Shown here: piece by piece, positions 1-10,779 of the stretch
Numbering within the stretch: the first letter of the stretch is position 1
Layout: the number at the start of each line of letters is the position of its first letter
Source: Toxorhynchites rutilus septentrionalis
Lineage: Eukaryota; Arthropoda; Insecta; Diptera; Culicidae
Assembly: GCF_029784135.1 (NCBI RefSeq)
Contig: NC_073746.1
Span: forward strand, 258,330,994-258,394,993
Length of the DNA stretch: 64,000 nucleotides
Reading direction: 5' to 3'
The notes under the pieces: generated by a model
The model's input: the letters and a program-made list of their open reading frames with translations, nothing else
Told to the model about the DNA's origin: nothing
Database searches by the model: none
Program-made: the position numbers and the translations under genes

Positions 1-250
1 ATCAGCATGTACAAATGAATTATCTAAAGCGTTACATGGCCTTTCACATTCCCCAATATCACATTATTGTCCTAAGGTTTCAAAATATTCATTGGGATTC
101 GTTCTGCGACACCCCGTTGCTTCAGAACCGATACCACCAGCTATGTATCGATTTTCAGACAGTATCTACGCAACCAGCTGTCAACAGCGTAATAATCATT
201 ATTCGCGTACCCAAAATTCGCGTACCCAATATACCTTAAACAATGATCAA

Positions 251-420
251 AATATAGTATATAGTATATAGTATAGTATATAGTATATAGTATATAGTAT
301 ATAGTATATAGTATATAGTATATAGTATATAGTATATAGTATATAGTATATAGTATATAGTATATAGTATATAGTATATAGTAAAATATAGTAAAATATA
401 GTATATAGTATATAGTAAAA
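251..420. repeat. (GTATATA)n microsatellite
   Basis: A 7-bp unit, GTATATA, is repeated about 20 times with a few interruptions such as GTAAAATA near the right end. The long open frames that cross it on the minus strand encode only Tyr/Ile/Leu repeats and are not genes. Confidence 0.95.
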
Positions 421-930
421 AGTATAGATTGGTACAGATTTTTTCCGCGTGTGAAATTTCTTACATTTGAACAAAGCTGCATTAACTACATTACGTTGAG
501 CCCCGTATCGGTCCATAGGGACTGACATTGAGCTTTTCGTCAGAAAAACGTTAATCATAGGGACTGACAGTTACTAAATATGGAAATAAAAAAGAACGTG
601 GTTTGTTCTCGGAAGTTTTACGATATTCTAGTCGAATTTCTGAAAACCAGAATTCACGATGCTCCGACACTCATGACTGCGGCAATGTAAAATCCCAGAA
701 ACTTTTCTGATTTGACAATTTTCGTCGTGTTATAGGCGTTTCCAGGGTTTTACGATGGAAATATACAAGATCTGGAGAATGATTTCCGCACCCTAAAGGT
801 AAAATTACTGTGCAAAGACATCACAGTTTCAGGAATCGAACCTGTGTAGGATTGATGAATTAAAATTGGTTGCCTAAAAAGAATTGACGCTCGCATTTTC
901 AGTGCTTCGATACTTTGTTTGTAACGTTTT
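421..930. other. No gene seen
   Basis: AT-rich sequence without a convincing open frame, repeat boundary or RNA gene. Confidence 0.5.
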
Positions 931-933
931 CAC

Positions 934-1075
934 TATGCCTCGCTTCTCTACAACTGTCGAGCGATCTTTTTCTGAGCAAAATTAGAACAAAAGCCGAACT
1001 TCGAAATCGGCTCAGCTACGATACGATCAACGCTATTTTGAAATCAATAGATTTGATGCAACATCGTCGCGGCAG
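934..1075 (+). pseudogene. hAT-like transposase C-terminal remnant
   Basis: Two neighbouring frames together give the pattern seen at the C-terminal dimerisation end of hAT-family transposases: TVERSFS, then after a frameshift KAELRNRLSYDTINAIL. The ER-FS motif followed by a K-x-RNRLS helix is characteristic of that region. Only about 45 residues survive, with no upstream catalytic domain or terminal repeats in sight. A related, longer hAT fragment lies on the minus strand at 17.98-18.88 kb with the matching motif NRLSPTIIDSIL. Family assignment comes from motif recognition only. Confidence 0.5.
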
Positions 1076-1689
1076 CTCGAAAGTTTTAGTAAATGATAGT
1101 AGGGGAACCGCGGAATAGTTACATTTTAAATTTCAGATTTCTGTTAATGAGAACACCTTCTACATGTCATTCTATAGTATTCAAGCTACCCTATGGCAAT
1201 GTATACCGATCAAAAGTGGAGAAGGAAAACAAAAACCGAAACTGTGAAACTGTTTGTGAGAAAATTTTAATTATTGAAATTATTGTACTGGTTGGGTAAA
1301 ACGGACAGTTGCCAGTGGGAGTGAGATTGACTGTTAAAAGTCTGTTTAATCTATTTCTAAAGAATGCCCTGCGTTTATAAATGGAAATCAAATCGCCAAA
1401 TGTTGTCTTTTTGGAAGCTGACTGGAACCAAAAGCAAAATAGTTGAGGGCCTGTCCGTATATACTGCTGAAAAGCACGATATCACTTCTAGGTGGATTAA
1501 TTCGATTTTTTCATCTTTTAACGGACATTCGTGATGAGTTCAGACCTTGGTTGAATGAAATTATTCCTCTCGCAATCGATAAACCTCTACGCTTCATATA
1601 TTACAAACCTGTCCATATTACCCCCACTATATGACCATATTACCAGATAAAGGGATGGTCCAAGTCACCCAAATTACCCTACACAAAAT

Positions 1690-1897
1690 TAACAGAACAA
1701 ATGTATGGGTAATGGGAATTTTCATCAGTTTAAACCATTTACATACTAGAGGATTATAATTAATTTATAAATTATAAATTTTAGAGGATTTATAAACGGA
1801 TTGTAATTAGTGTTATTAACGTTATTAGCATTATTCCATAACACCGTTACCTTTTATCTGATTTGGCACCCTTACTGAAAGACGTAGTCCTACATCA
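1690..1897 (-). repeat. A-family (Helentron-like) 5' end fragment
   Basis: On the minus strand this starts with a form of the A-family palindrome (GTAGGACTACGTC) and continues CTTTCAGTAAGGGTGCCAAATC, followed by a diverged stretch ending in the AGAACAAATGTATGGG block. The same order occurs at 22.3, 37.4, 41.7 and 50.9 kb. Only the first ~200 bp are kept. Confidence 0.7.
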
Positions 1898-1997
1898 GAA
1901 CGTTCAGGGTCTTTCAGATTAAACGCTCATGCAACAAATTTTAGTAATTTCTACAAAAGTGAACCGATTTTTATTTTTAAAACCCGAAAATAGAGCT

Positions 1998-2124
1998 CAT
2001 TTTAGGACATTTTCAATGTGACCACCTCTTTTTTCGATAACGCGTTTTAAACGGTGAACAAAATTCTTCATGCACAACTCTAACATTACGACTTCGACGT
2101 TATATTTCATCTTTAAGTTCCTCC
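1998..2124 (-). pseudogene. Tc1/mariner-type transposase C-terminal scrap
   Basis: Reading the minus strand gives EELKDEI, then after a short break MKNFVHRLKRVIEKRGGHIENVL. The C-terminal pattern R-x-x-x-(C/V)-I-x-x-x-GGH-(I/F)-x-x-x-L is common at the end of DDE transposases of the IS630-Tc1-mariner group in insects. About 40 residues remain. No TIRs or catalytic motifs were found nearby. Confidence 0.4.
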
Positions 2125-2494
2125 AAATTTTGTCAAATTAGCAATGATCCTTTACGTACCCCCAGAAGAAGTAATTGACGACGAGAAATGTTGAAACTCT
2201 TACCAAATGAAAACAAAAGGAGAACGAAGTTTCGTTAAGGTTTCGGTTACTCGAGTAATACGATTTCACTGAAAATACACGTTCTTGTAAATTGTACATC
2301 TTGACACTAAAAACCATCCGATCAGACTGAACGAGCCGAATATTATCGTCCCAAAGTGGGGAATGCAGTGTTACCACCGACTGAGCGAAAAAAAAATTAT
2401 AAGGAACATATAAGAAATTATAAGATGATATTGAATTCACGTCCATGAAAGCATTCTAAAAATAAAAAAAAAATTCACTCAGGATCGGTATCTA

Positions 2495-2883
2495 CACCCA
2501 GGTTTTTTACGCGGTTTTTTTAACGAGTTTTTTTTACGCGGATTTTACAATTAACGCGGTTTTTTCACGCGGATTTTACAGTTAACGCAAGTGAGCAATA
2601 TCACATCTCTCTCAGCTCTCCATGATCCCTCAGAGCACATGACGGTAATCAGTGCTTGCGACGGAACTCTGCGCTTATGACGAGAATTAGTGCCGCACTC
2701 TGTCACGATACTTACGTAATTTTAGGTTGACCTGTTTTTTACGCCGATTTTCCAATTAAAGTGGTTTTTTTAACGCAGATTTCGAAATATCGTGGTTTTT
2801 TAAGCGGATTTTCCAATAAACACGGATTGTTTTAATGCGGTTTTTTAAGAGGTTGGTATCCCCCGCGTAAAAAAACCTGGGTG
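2495..2883. mobile_element. TA-flanked MITE built of ACGCGG repeats
   Basis: A 389-bp element with terminal inverted repeats CACCCAGGTTTTTTACGCGG (left) and the near-exact reverse complement CCGCGTAAAAAAACCTGGGTG (right). TA lies on both sides (2493-2494 and 2884-2885), as for Tc1/mariner-type insertions. The interior is mostly variants of TTTTTTAACGCGGATTTTCCAATTAA in both arms. There is no coding capacity. A degraded relative is at 55.64-55.86 kb. Confidence 0.75.
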
Positions 2884-3138
2884 TATATGCATATTTTAGT
2901 GCCATCATCTGAGCCGTTGGGCAAGGCGAAAACTATTTTTTCTCCACAATTTTAAGCCGTAAACAAAACATAAACAAATTGATTTTTTCGGGACCCCATT
3001 GAACGGTTTCGAAACACCGTTATTACTCCTATCGTGTTACTGCTGTTGGTCTCCGATAAAGTTCCCGATAATCTGTAAAAATCGTCAGTATCTTTCGCCT
3101 CTCGGCAGACAAAGATGATAACGCAAGATTACTGTCGC

Positions 3139-3176
3139 TTATTAAACGTTCAAATACATTATCTCACATTGTCAGT
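3139..3176 (+). promoter_or_regulatory. Candidate core promoter of the maltase gene
   Basis: An arthropod-type initiator TCAGTGTG lies at 3172, with a weak TATA-like TTATTAAA about 30 bp upstream. The ATG of the maltase is ~85 bp downstream, a usual 5'-UTR length. A GATA-type motif (GATGATAA) precedes it. All inferred from motif spacing. Confidence 0.4.
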
Positions 3177-3257
3177 GTGTTTCCGACAGCGACAGCTACC
3201 ACTCTGGTCGACCACAACGCAGTGGGGGAGGGGATTAAAGACCGAGTTTTACTCAAA

Positions 3258-5311
3258 ATGAAGACGTTATTTCTGCTGAGTTTAGTGCTTCCGTTCGTAG
3301 CTGTCGGGCTCAGACAGCGACAGTCGGCGCTGAAAGACTGGTGGGAGACAGCATTATTTTATCAGATCTATCCGCGCTCGTTTTACGATACCAATGGTGA
3401 TGGCATTGGTGACATAAAGGGCATAACGGCTAAGCTGCGGTATCTGAAAGAGACCGGGATCGATGCGGCTTGGCTAAGTCCGGTATTCAAATCTCCTCAG
3501 CGAGATTTTGGGTACGATGTCAGTGATTTTCGTGAGGTGGACGAATTGTTCGGTTCGAACGACGATTTGGAGGAATTGTTTGCGGAAGCGGGGAAATATG
3601 GAATCCGAATAATCTTGGATTTTGTGCCAAATCATTCCAGCACTGAACACCCGTGGTTCAAACAATCCGAACTAAGGCAGGAACCATACAAGGATTATTA
3701 CGTGTGGCATCCGGGGAAGCCAATTCCCGGACAGGAAAAACCCGATGTGCCTAATAACTGGGTAAATGCTGCGAATGGGTGGAAATATTTCCCACAATTC
3801 AATATATTCTTTCTACAGAATTCGGTTTTCTATGGTTCGGCTTGGGCGTGGAGCAACATACGAGAAGAATACTATTTGCATCAGTTTGAGGTTGGCCAAC
3901 CGGATCTCAATTTCAGGAATCCAGCAGTGATCGCAGAGTTTGATGAAATTTTACGCTTCTGGATGGAGAAAGGGGCTTCCGGATTCCGTGTCGATGCTGT
4001 GAATCACATGTTCGAGGATGAACTATTTCGAGACGAACCCGTTGACGATCCGTCCGATCCGTTGAGTTATGGCTACACTAATCATATGTACACGAATAAT
4101 TTGGTAATTGCATACAATATAAATCTCTACCAGCGCTTAAATCAAAATCTGTATCTTATCTTAGCTGGAAACGTACGATGTTATCGGACATTGGAGGCGA
4201 GTGCTCGACAGTTTTGCCGAGGAGAATAATCGAGACACCATGTAAATTTCAGTCAATTCACGATACCTAAGCTTTATGATCCCAATTGTCTTACTTTCCA
4301 GAGTGATGATGACCGAAGCGTACACTAGTATGGATATGATAATGCGCTTCTATGAGTCGGACAATGGTACCGAACAAAGAGCTCATTTCCCATTTAACTT
4401 CGCTATGATAACTGATTTGAATGAACACTCCGAGGCGATTGATTTCAAGAATGTGATTGATCGATTTTTGGAAAATATACCCCGTGGAAAGGTTACTAAT
4501 TGGGTCGTAAGTAATGGGGGCAAATCGGTGTTGATAGAATAATATAAAGCAATGACATTTTCAGCTTGGGAATCATGATCAACCACGAGTGGGTAGCCGT
4601 TATGGACCTGACCGTATCGACGGTTTGCTGCTTCTTTTGTTGACATTGCCGGGGGTCGCGGTTACTTACAATGGGGAAGAAATCGGAATGCTTGATTTCC
4701 GAGACATCACATACGAGGACAGCCGGGATCCACAGGGTTGTAACGTTGGATCTGAGGAGTACAAGTGGAAGTCGAGAGACCCTCAGCGGACACCTTTTCA
4801 GTGGGATGATTCGTACAATGCAGGCTTCTCCAATGCATCCAAAACATGGTTACCGATACATCCGTACTTTCGCCAAACCAATCTTCTTAAGCAGATGGAA
4901 GCGGAATATAGCACTTACAAGTTATACGTGGATGCTGTGAAGCTTCGTAAAAATCGAGTCTTTACCCACGGCCTTTTTAAGTCTCGGGCACTTACTGAGA
5001 ATGTCTTCGGATTTGCACGCTACATCAAAGATCAGGGGGATGCTGAGCACGGTTCCTACGCTATCATTATTATCAACATGAGTAACGAAAAGACAACGGT
5101 TGACTTGTATGATCTATTTGCGGTCAGTACTGAGACGGTGGTTCGACTTGCGGGAAGAGATTCACACTATCACGTTGGGCAACAAGTAAACCCCTCCAGT
5201 ATCCCGCTGGGTTCATATGAATCGCTTGTTATTATGGATTCCGCAGCAACCACTCTGCACATAGCGAAAACAATGATAATGGTACTGATATCGCGACATC
5301 TGTTCACATAA
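3258..5311 (+). CDS. Alpha-glucosidase (maltase), GH13, secreted or GPI-anchored
   Basis: Hydrolyses alpha-1,4-glucosidic bonds of maltose/sucrose-type sugars at the gut or salivary surface (family knowledge). Exons deduced from GT-AG sites and frame: 3258-3761, 3819-4103, 4165-4241, 4302-4506, 4565-5311. Together they give 1818 nt, 605 residues, close to the usual ~580-610. The introns are 57, 61, 60 and 58 bp. The first is in frame without a stop, so a simple ORF reads through it. The N-terminus MKTLFLLSLVLPFVAVG is a signal peptide, which fixes the ATG; the frame is open further upstream without a Met. GH13 landmarks are DFVPNH (121-126), GFRVDA with nucleophile Asp227, TEAY with acid/base Glu294, and GNHD with Asp362; all are intact. 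A hydrophobic C-terminus (AKTMIMVLI) could be a GPI signal, as in mosquito Cpm1/Aam1-type maltases. No damage is seen. Which paralogue it is cannot be told. Confidence 0.93.
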
Positions 5312-5321
5312 TCGTACTACA

Positions 5322-5327
5322 ATAAAC
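5322..5327 (+). terminator. PolyA signal of the maltase gene
   Basis: AATAAA lies 10 bp after the maltase stop codon (TAA 5309-5311), giving a very short 3' UTR typical of compact secreted-enzyme genes. Confidence 0.6.
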
Positions 5328-5549
5328 AAACCTAGCCGACCGATAAAATCGTGTCGATGGACATCATCAATTTTCAATTAAGCAGAATTGATAATTCGCA
5401 GTCAGTTTCAGGCCTGAGTGAGTGTTTTACAAATTTTCCTAATAACTGAAAGCAACCGAAGCAGATACAACAAACTGAATAAGTTATAAACTCGGGTCGG
5501 ATGGTCGTGAAAGGAAGAGCACTTAGTCCCACTTTGTAGTTAGCGAGTA

Positions 5550-5654
5550 ATGCCCAGAGAAAGAGTGTCTGTTCAATCATTCACGAGTCGGATTAAAAAC
5601 GTTGATTCGTTCCAGGCCGGGGCAGTGCTCATTCCGTCACCGAAAGTTAGAATC
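5550..5654 (+). CDS. Possible first exon, unrecognised
   Basis: ATG at 5550 opens 35 codons beginning MPRERVSVQSFTSRI and ends at a good donor (ATC|GTAAGC at 5655). A TCAGTTTC initiator-like motif lies ~145 bp upstream. No matching downstream exon was identified within the next few kilobases and the peptide is not recognised. It may be chance. Confidence 0.2.
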
Positions 5655-5989
5655 GTAAGCCAAGGACAAAGATTTATTCATAATAGAACACCTATTTACA
5701 CTTCCATTCCACTGGTCGGGGCGTTAATCAGGTCGGGGATATTCAGCTGCCACTTATTTGGTTTTGTTGATTATTTTTAGTGATGATAATAGCCGGAGGA
5801 TGCTTGACTTTTTCGTTTCCGTGGTGGAGTTGTAAATTTTGTGTTAAGGAGGAGAACGAATAACGCTGAAAATACAATTCCGGAGAAATTATAATAATCA
5901 ATCAGTCGCTGGATGTTTGCATGTTTTGGTGATCTTCAGAAAAAAATTACAACGCTGTAGCAGATCAACAACGCTTGATTGAATTGAAA

Positions 5990-7060
5990 ATTTATTATCG
6001 CCTCAGGTATTTCGGATGGAAATGGACAAATTCTCGACGTGCAATTCGATAATCTCTCTATATCGAAACAGCTTTCTAATATTGAAAATTAATGTTGCTG
6101 CTACATATTTTTTATCTTTTCAATTTTCGAACTCTATTCTAACAATATCAAAACTATTAAGGGAGTTTGTCTAGAAATTTAAAAACATTTTTTTTGACTT
6201 ATTTCTCAACTTTATATATTTATGAATGTGACTGTGAATGTGGAAGAAGTTTTCGAAATCCCTATTATTTATCGAGTCATAGTTATTCCAGTGATGTGAT
6301 ATCCAACATGGTACGACTTTTACTAGAAACTTTAAAGCGTTTTTTTTAAATTACTTTTTTTTCAAGATGATGTACACGATATCTCAGGCTCTACTGAACT
6401 GATTAGTTTCAAGTTTATATGAATACATCTATAAATCTCTCTATCGCATGACACAATAACTTTTTTAATTTTTAAAATTTAACTCTTTAAAAAAAATTAA
6501 TTCGTTCTGAAAAATGGGTTGAAAAAACTTTTTTTAAACGGCTTGACATTTTGTCCGAAAGCAGTATTCGGCTTGTCCGATGTTCATACCATAGTGGCGT
6601 CTTTACGAATTAAGAATATATTGGATTTTTTTGGTGTCTGATAGGCAGAAGAGCTAAAAAATCGTGTACGCCAGGGCCCCGTTATATCTAGGAACAATCC
6701 CACCCCCTCTCCCTATTTACCATCTTGTAACTTTTTTATTTTTAAATATATTTTCGATTCCTCGAAGATCAATGAACAAATATTTTTTTAAATTTGTTTT
6801 GCCTAGAGCTCGAAGAAACGTCCAAAGGCACGAATTTTCCTCTATCCATGAATACTACCTTAAATTTGTGATCTTCTCAGGTGTTTCAGGTGGTAATAGA
6901 CAAACTTCCGATGTACAATTCGATAATCGTTCCATATTGAAACTGCTTTTTGGTATTTATAATAATGTTTTTACTACAAATTACTTTGCAAATTTGTAAA
7001 TTTGTGATTCTAGAACTCTATTCAATTATATATTAACATTGAAGTGGTGCTTTTGCATTT
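5990..7060. repeat. Two diverged direct copies of a ~170-bp repeat
   Basis: The stretch at about 6000-6160 (CAGGTATTTCGGATGG...GTGCAATTCGATAATC...CTCTATTC) recurs at about 6870-7035 (CAGGTGTTTCAGGTGG...GTACAATTCGATAATC...CTCTATTC). The sequence between is AT-rich with no gene. The short open frames here are not coding-like. Confidence 0.45.
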
Positions 7061-7527
7061 ATTGCTCCTGATGTTATGTACAATTTTTGGGAAAAAATTT
7101 AAAAAATATTGCAAAACTATTGCAACACAAATTCCTTCTTCTTTTAGCCGTCACAATTGATGAGACGGGGGCTAGAGACTTCGACGCAAAGTTAAAAATT
7201 TCGATGACGTGTAGGTGAATCATCTTTTGTTTTTTCAATGGCACTATCGTTTCGAGGAGAGCTTGCGACATTTTGATTTCCACCATTACTACTATTTGCA
7301 CCAGTCCATTTGTAATTACAATCCAGCGCTCACGTCGCCGCTGTTTTAACGTAAACGAAAAGGAAACTAGTCGTCATTCAGCGATTGAATCTGCAATTCA
7401 ATTTTAAGTCATGTGGTTCAGCTATTTTATTTTTAAGAAAAACAAATAATTGATTAGTAGGAGAAGGTGATATGGATACCAAAATTTTTATTTCGCTTCT
7501 TTATTCAGCTGCTGTGGAACAAGTTCA

Positions 7528-8200
7528 GTGATAAAAGTTTCTGCAAAGGCGCACGAGGGCATTATGGAGCATATTGTCGTGGACTGTGGGTGAACGGTGG
7601 GTGGTGTATCGGGTTTTTAACTAACTTCTGTTTTTGTTTTGTTCATAGATAAGCTCCCTTATTTGAAATTGCTACTAAATGAGTTCGATGATGTCAAACA
7701 AATCTCCAACTGTTAATTTGAACACATTAAAAATAGCTCTCCCTCATAATATTCTTATTCTATATTCCACACAGTTCACCGGAACGCGATCGACGAAGAG
7801 GTGGTCAAGGCTCGGCTCGAGGAATTCAAGACCAAACTGTTCGATCGGTACTCGATGGTCAAGATGTTCCGCTGCCCAACGGGGCAGATTTTGAGCAGCT
7901 ATATCGAGCTGAATGTGAAGGTCAGATGATGTTATTTTGAACAAAAATAGCTCTCTCCTAATATTCTTATTCAGTATTCCACACAGTTCGACCTGACCCG
8001 GGACGCTATCGACTGGTGGAGGCTCAGCTCGAGGAACTCAAGTCCAAACTGTCCGAACTGTGCCCAGTGATCAAAACATTCCCCTGTCCGACGCCGAAGC
8101 ACCGGCACCGGCTCTTCGACACCCAGCGGTTGGCATATCAGATTCGGTATTCTTCGCTCAGGATCCGCGTATTAACAGCTGTGCGTTGATACGAATTGCG
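7528..8200 (+). pseudogene. Tandemly duplicated exon-like fragments, gene unknown
   Basis: Two units share a near-identical intron tail (AATATTCTTATTC...TATTCCACACAG) followed by exon-like sequence. Unit 1, from ~7774, reads RNAIDEEVVKARLEEFKTKL and continues to CPTGQILSSYIEL. Unit 2, from ~7988, reads VEAQLEELKSKLSELCPVIK and on to FPCPTPKHRHRLF. The peptides align (ARLEEFKTKL / AQLEELKSKL), and the period is about 215 bp. Unit 1 stops at a TGA soon after. A further exon-like piece at 7528-7600 reads VSAKAHEGIMEHIVVDCG before a GT. I do not recognise the protein. The short frames and frame changes suggest a decaying or processed remnant of a host gene. Confidence 0.35.
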
Positions 8201-8819
8201 CTTGACAAGCAGCCCTGCTGCGGATTATGCTAATCGCGTTTCTGAACAAGGATCTGCGGAAGCATAAATGAGATAGTGTTTGAAGGAAAACTACGATGTT
8301 ATTTTAATCGTAAAAATTATTACTGCAACAGTGAAATACACACAGTATTAGGAACAAATTCCAATTCATTTTCAACGTCGTAATCAATTCAACAAGGAAA
8401 ATGATGAAAACAGTTTTTCTGGAATTTTAGTAGCATCTTCAGTTGCAGACAGCGTTGATTCTGATACAAACGTAACTAACCATGTATTTTAATTTAATAA
8501 ATCTATAATCCAATTTATAATGAGTTTGTTTTCGTTATTTTTTTATATTTTTTATAATAAGTTACATGAGTTACAAGTTACATAAGAGAACGCATTGTTA
8601 TTAAAGGCAAAAAAAAATCGAATGAATCAAAATAAACGAACTAATTTTTTTTATTCAAATAATGCTAGCGTTAAAAATGATAAGGACTCGACTGACATTT
8701 AAGCAGAACTGAAATTTCAGTATTATTGAGATGATGTTTTTCAATATTTCTAAAAAAAGAGTTTTCTTCCGTTTTCGGTTCTATCCAGGATATTGGTATC
8801 AATCACAAGTGAAACTGCT

Positions 8820-9306
8820 ACAAAATTATTACGTCGATGGTAGATGCGGGATTTCGTTTCTCGATTTTAAGCTTTATCGCTTTTTGTATCGCAGAACCCG
8901 AAAAAAGTACAGCAAGACCATCTAGAAGGTTCCACACTCCATCACTTGGCCGTATGTATTCTCCAAGGGACGCAAACTTGAGAAGGCTCGTGGTTGCCGC
9001 AGCAGCTGTGGTTTCAAGAACCAATAGAACGCTTGCATTGGTTCGAATGTGATTAGGGTTTGGTCCGGTGGCTGGATGCCCATTATTCGCTTTATCTTGG
9101 TTACTTTCTGGCTGGAGCTCATCTTCCGAATACAGATCACTTTGCTGGAACATAGAAAGAAACCCATATAAATGTATGCAACGGACCATTTTCAAAGACT
9201 TACTTTTACCACTCCTCAATCAAGCCTCGCAAGTGTTTGTCCAGAACAAAACCAGTGAAGAGTTCCTCATCGCCAATTCTTGTTATTTTTTGAAGCATCT
9301 TTGGCG
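8820..9306 (-). pseudogene. Two-exon gene fragment, unrecognised
   Basis: On the minus strand an acceptor (TTTTTTACAG) precedes an open exon 9306-9210, starting APKMLQKITRIGDEELF and ending at TG|GTAAAAGT. A 65-bp intron ends TGTTCCAG at 9145, or 5 bp further at CAAAG. The next exon reads through [36 protein letters not shown] and [17 protein letters not shown]. Codon use and splice sites look genuine. The family is not recognised. Part of the second exon is repeated in opposite orientation at 10.02-10.13 kb, so this locus has been rearranged. It could be a live gene whose other exons lie elsewhere. Confidence 0.35.
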
Positions 9307-9511
9307 CTGTAAAAAACAAAGGTATTTCTCTCGGTTTTTCGATTCTATCCAAAATCTTTCTACATCTCGAAGGCAAACCACCTTTTCAAACACAGAAAGC
9401 CACGATATCCTTATCCCGATCCTTGATTCAGATTAATTATCCTACATTCATTCGAGGCCTTGTATTTTATTCATTCGCTCATCGATTTGATACGTTTCGT
9501 CTTCCGTTATC

Positions 9512-9767
9512 TAGCTTTTCCTATCGATTTGAACCATGGTACCACTCCACCATCACTGCTACCACTGCCGCCAGGAGGGGAACTCACTTCGCTACGGATG
9601 CTACGAAAGGCAGGTTTTTTCACTAGCTCGACCGTTTCGTGCATGACTGGAACTTTACTGCTCACAAAATCGACATTATTGTCCGGAATATAATTCGGCT
9701 CTCGTATTTTATCAAGATTTTCCGTAAATTTGTTGTGTGTAACAGGAATATTTACAGCAATGTTTAT
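9512..9767 (-). pseudogene. Exon-like open frame, unrecognised
   Basis: After an acceptor-like GTGGATTTAACAG the minus strand is open for about 85 codons. It contains NKFTENLDKIREPNYIPDNN, VSSKVPVMHETVELVKKPAF and SEVSSPPGGSGSSDGG before a TAG. There is no start Met near its beginning, so it would be an internal or last exon. It lies upstream, in the minus sense, of the two exons at 9306-8820 and may belong to the same gene. The acceptor region is repeated in the opposite orientation near 9985-10000. Confidence 0.3.
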
Positions 9768-10010
9768 CTGTTAAATCCACATATAAATAAATGCGTGTAT
9801 GTGTTTGTGAGAGATGTACGGTTTTGTGTAGCGCGAGGTCTCTTTCACATTGTTGTCCGGTTTTCCGTCCAAACCCAGCGGCGTTTTTTGAAACCGGTCC
9901 GGCAGAAATAATGTGTAATCGCCCTTAGCACTACACAAAACCGTACATCTTTCACATACACATACATGTATTTATTTATATAGTGGAATGACAGGTAAAC
10001 ATTGCAAATA
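9740..10010. repeat. Imperfect inverted repeat flanking the exon-like fragments
   Basis: The left arm, about 9750-9835 (CAGCAATGTTTATCTG...ATGTACGGTTTTGTGTAG), is matched in reverse complement by about 9935-10010 (CTACACAAAACCGTACAT...CAGGTAAACATTGC). Between the arms, 9885-9930 repeats ACCGGTCCGGC-GAAA-ATAATGTGTAATCG from 10.72-10.76 kb. Confidence 0.6.
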
Positions 10011-10012
10011 CT

Positions 10013-10160
10013 TCAGCTACATGCAGCTGATTGCATATGGAAAATCCTGAAACCAAAACTGCTGCGGCAACAACGAGCCTTCCAAAATTTGTGTCCCTTG
10101 GAGAGTACATACGGCCGGGGTGTGGTACGCCAGACCTCGCGTACACTGCTAGCACATAAG
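10013..10160 (+). pseudogene. Inverted second copy of the unknown exon
   Basis: The plus strand reads ENPETKTAAATTSLPKFVS then LGEYIRPGCGTPDLAY before TAA. This aligns with [17 protein letters not shown] / [12 protein letters not shown] of the minus-strand exon at 8.9-9.1 kb. An in-frame TGA lies just after the AG junction, so it is a broken duplicate. Confidence 0.4.
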
Positions 10161-10529
10161 TACGGTGTTCTTATGATAAATAAACATGGAAAACTTACTG
10201 GATAAAAAACATGGCTGTAATCAACAGTATTACAAAAAACTAACTTTAGTCGAGTTGCAGTGTACTTATACACACGCTAAGTTCTTTTATTTCTAAACAT
10301 ACACAACTAGTATGATTTATTTCACACGCTCTGTTGGCACATATTAGAGAAAAGTGTACAATTTGATGAATCAATAATTATGATTTTATATTACAATATT
10401 GAGTTTTAGTGAAAATATCAAGAAAATTATACAAAAATAATTAAACAAGAATCAGTACCGCGGGTTTTAAGTAATGAAATAACATGAAGTAAAAATTTTC
10501 ATTAAAAATTTAAACAACTTAAAACTGTC

Positions 10530-10775
10530 TTAAGGTCTGATAATCTTATAGAGAATGATTTGCTTTCCCAAACTGATGTCTCCACCAGACGTCGACACTA
10601 TACTACTTCCATCGCGTATAACACTTGTCCGGTCACCGGACATTGTAGTCGCAGTAGACGGCTGCATCACGGCGCCGTAAAGAGGTTGGTACGGTCGAAA
10701 TTTGCCATTTGGGTTCCAAACCGGTCCGGCGGAAACCGGATAATGTGTAATCGGCCTTACGCCGAAAAATGGCAA
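10530..10775 (-). CDS. 81-codon open frame, unrecognised
   Basis: The frame begins MPFFGVRPITHYPVSAGPV and continues PNGKFRPYQPLYGAVMQPS, TMSGDRTSVIRDGSSIVSTS and SGGDISLGKQI. It is Gly/Ser/Pro-rich, uses GC-rich codons and stops at TAA. Its first part is repeated in damaged form at 9.88-9.93 kb. It may be a terminal exon of the same unknown gene as the neighbouring fragments. No motif known to me is present. Confidence 0.3.
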   Translation of the reverse strand: MPFFGVRPITHYPVSAGPVWNPNGKFRPYQPLYGAVMQPSTATTMSGDRTSVIRDGSSIVSTSGGDISLGKQIILYKIIRP

Positions 10776-10779
10776 CTGT

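Noticed and set aside
141..558. Minus-strand open frames of 103-113 codons rich in Tyr/Ile/Leu
   Set aside because: They are translations of the 7-bp GTATATA microsatellite.
8837..9052. Plus-strand frame MVDAGFRFSILSFIAFCIAE
   Set aside because: It is the antisense of the splice-flanked minus-strand exon, which has the better coding character and a duplicated homologue.
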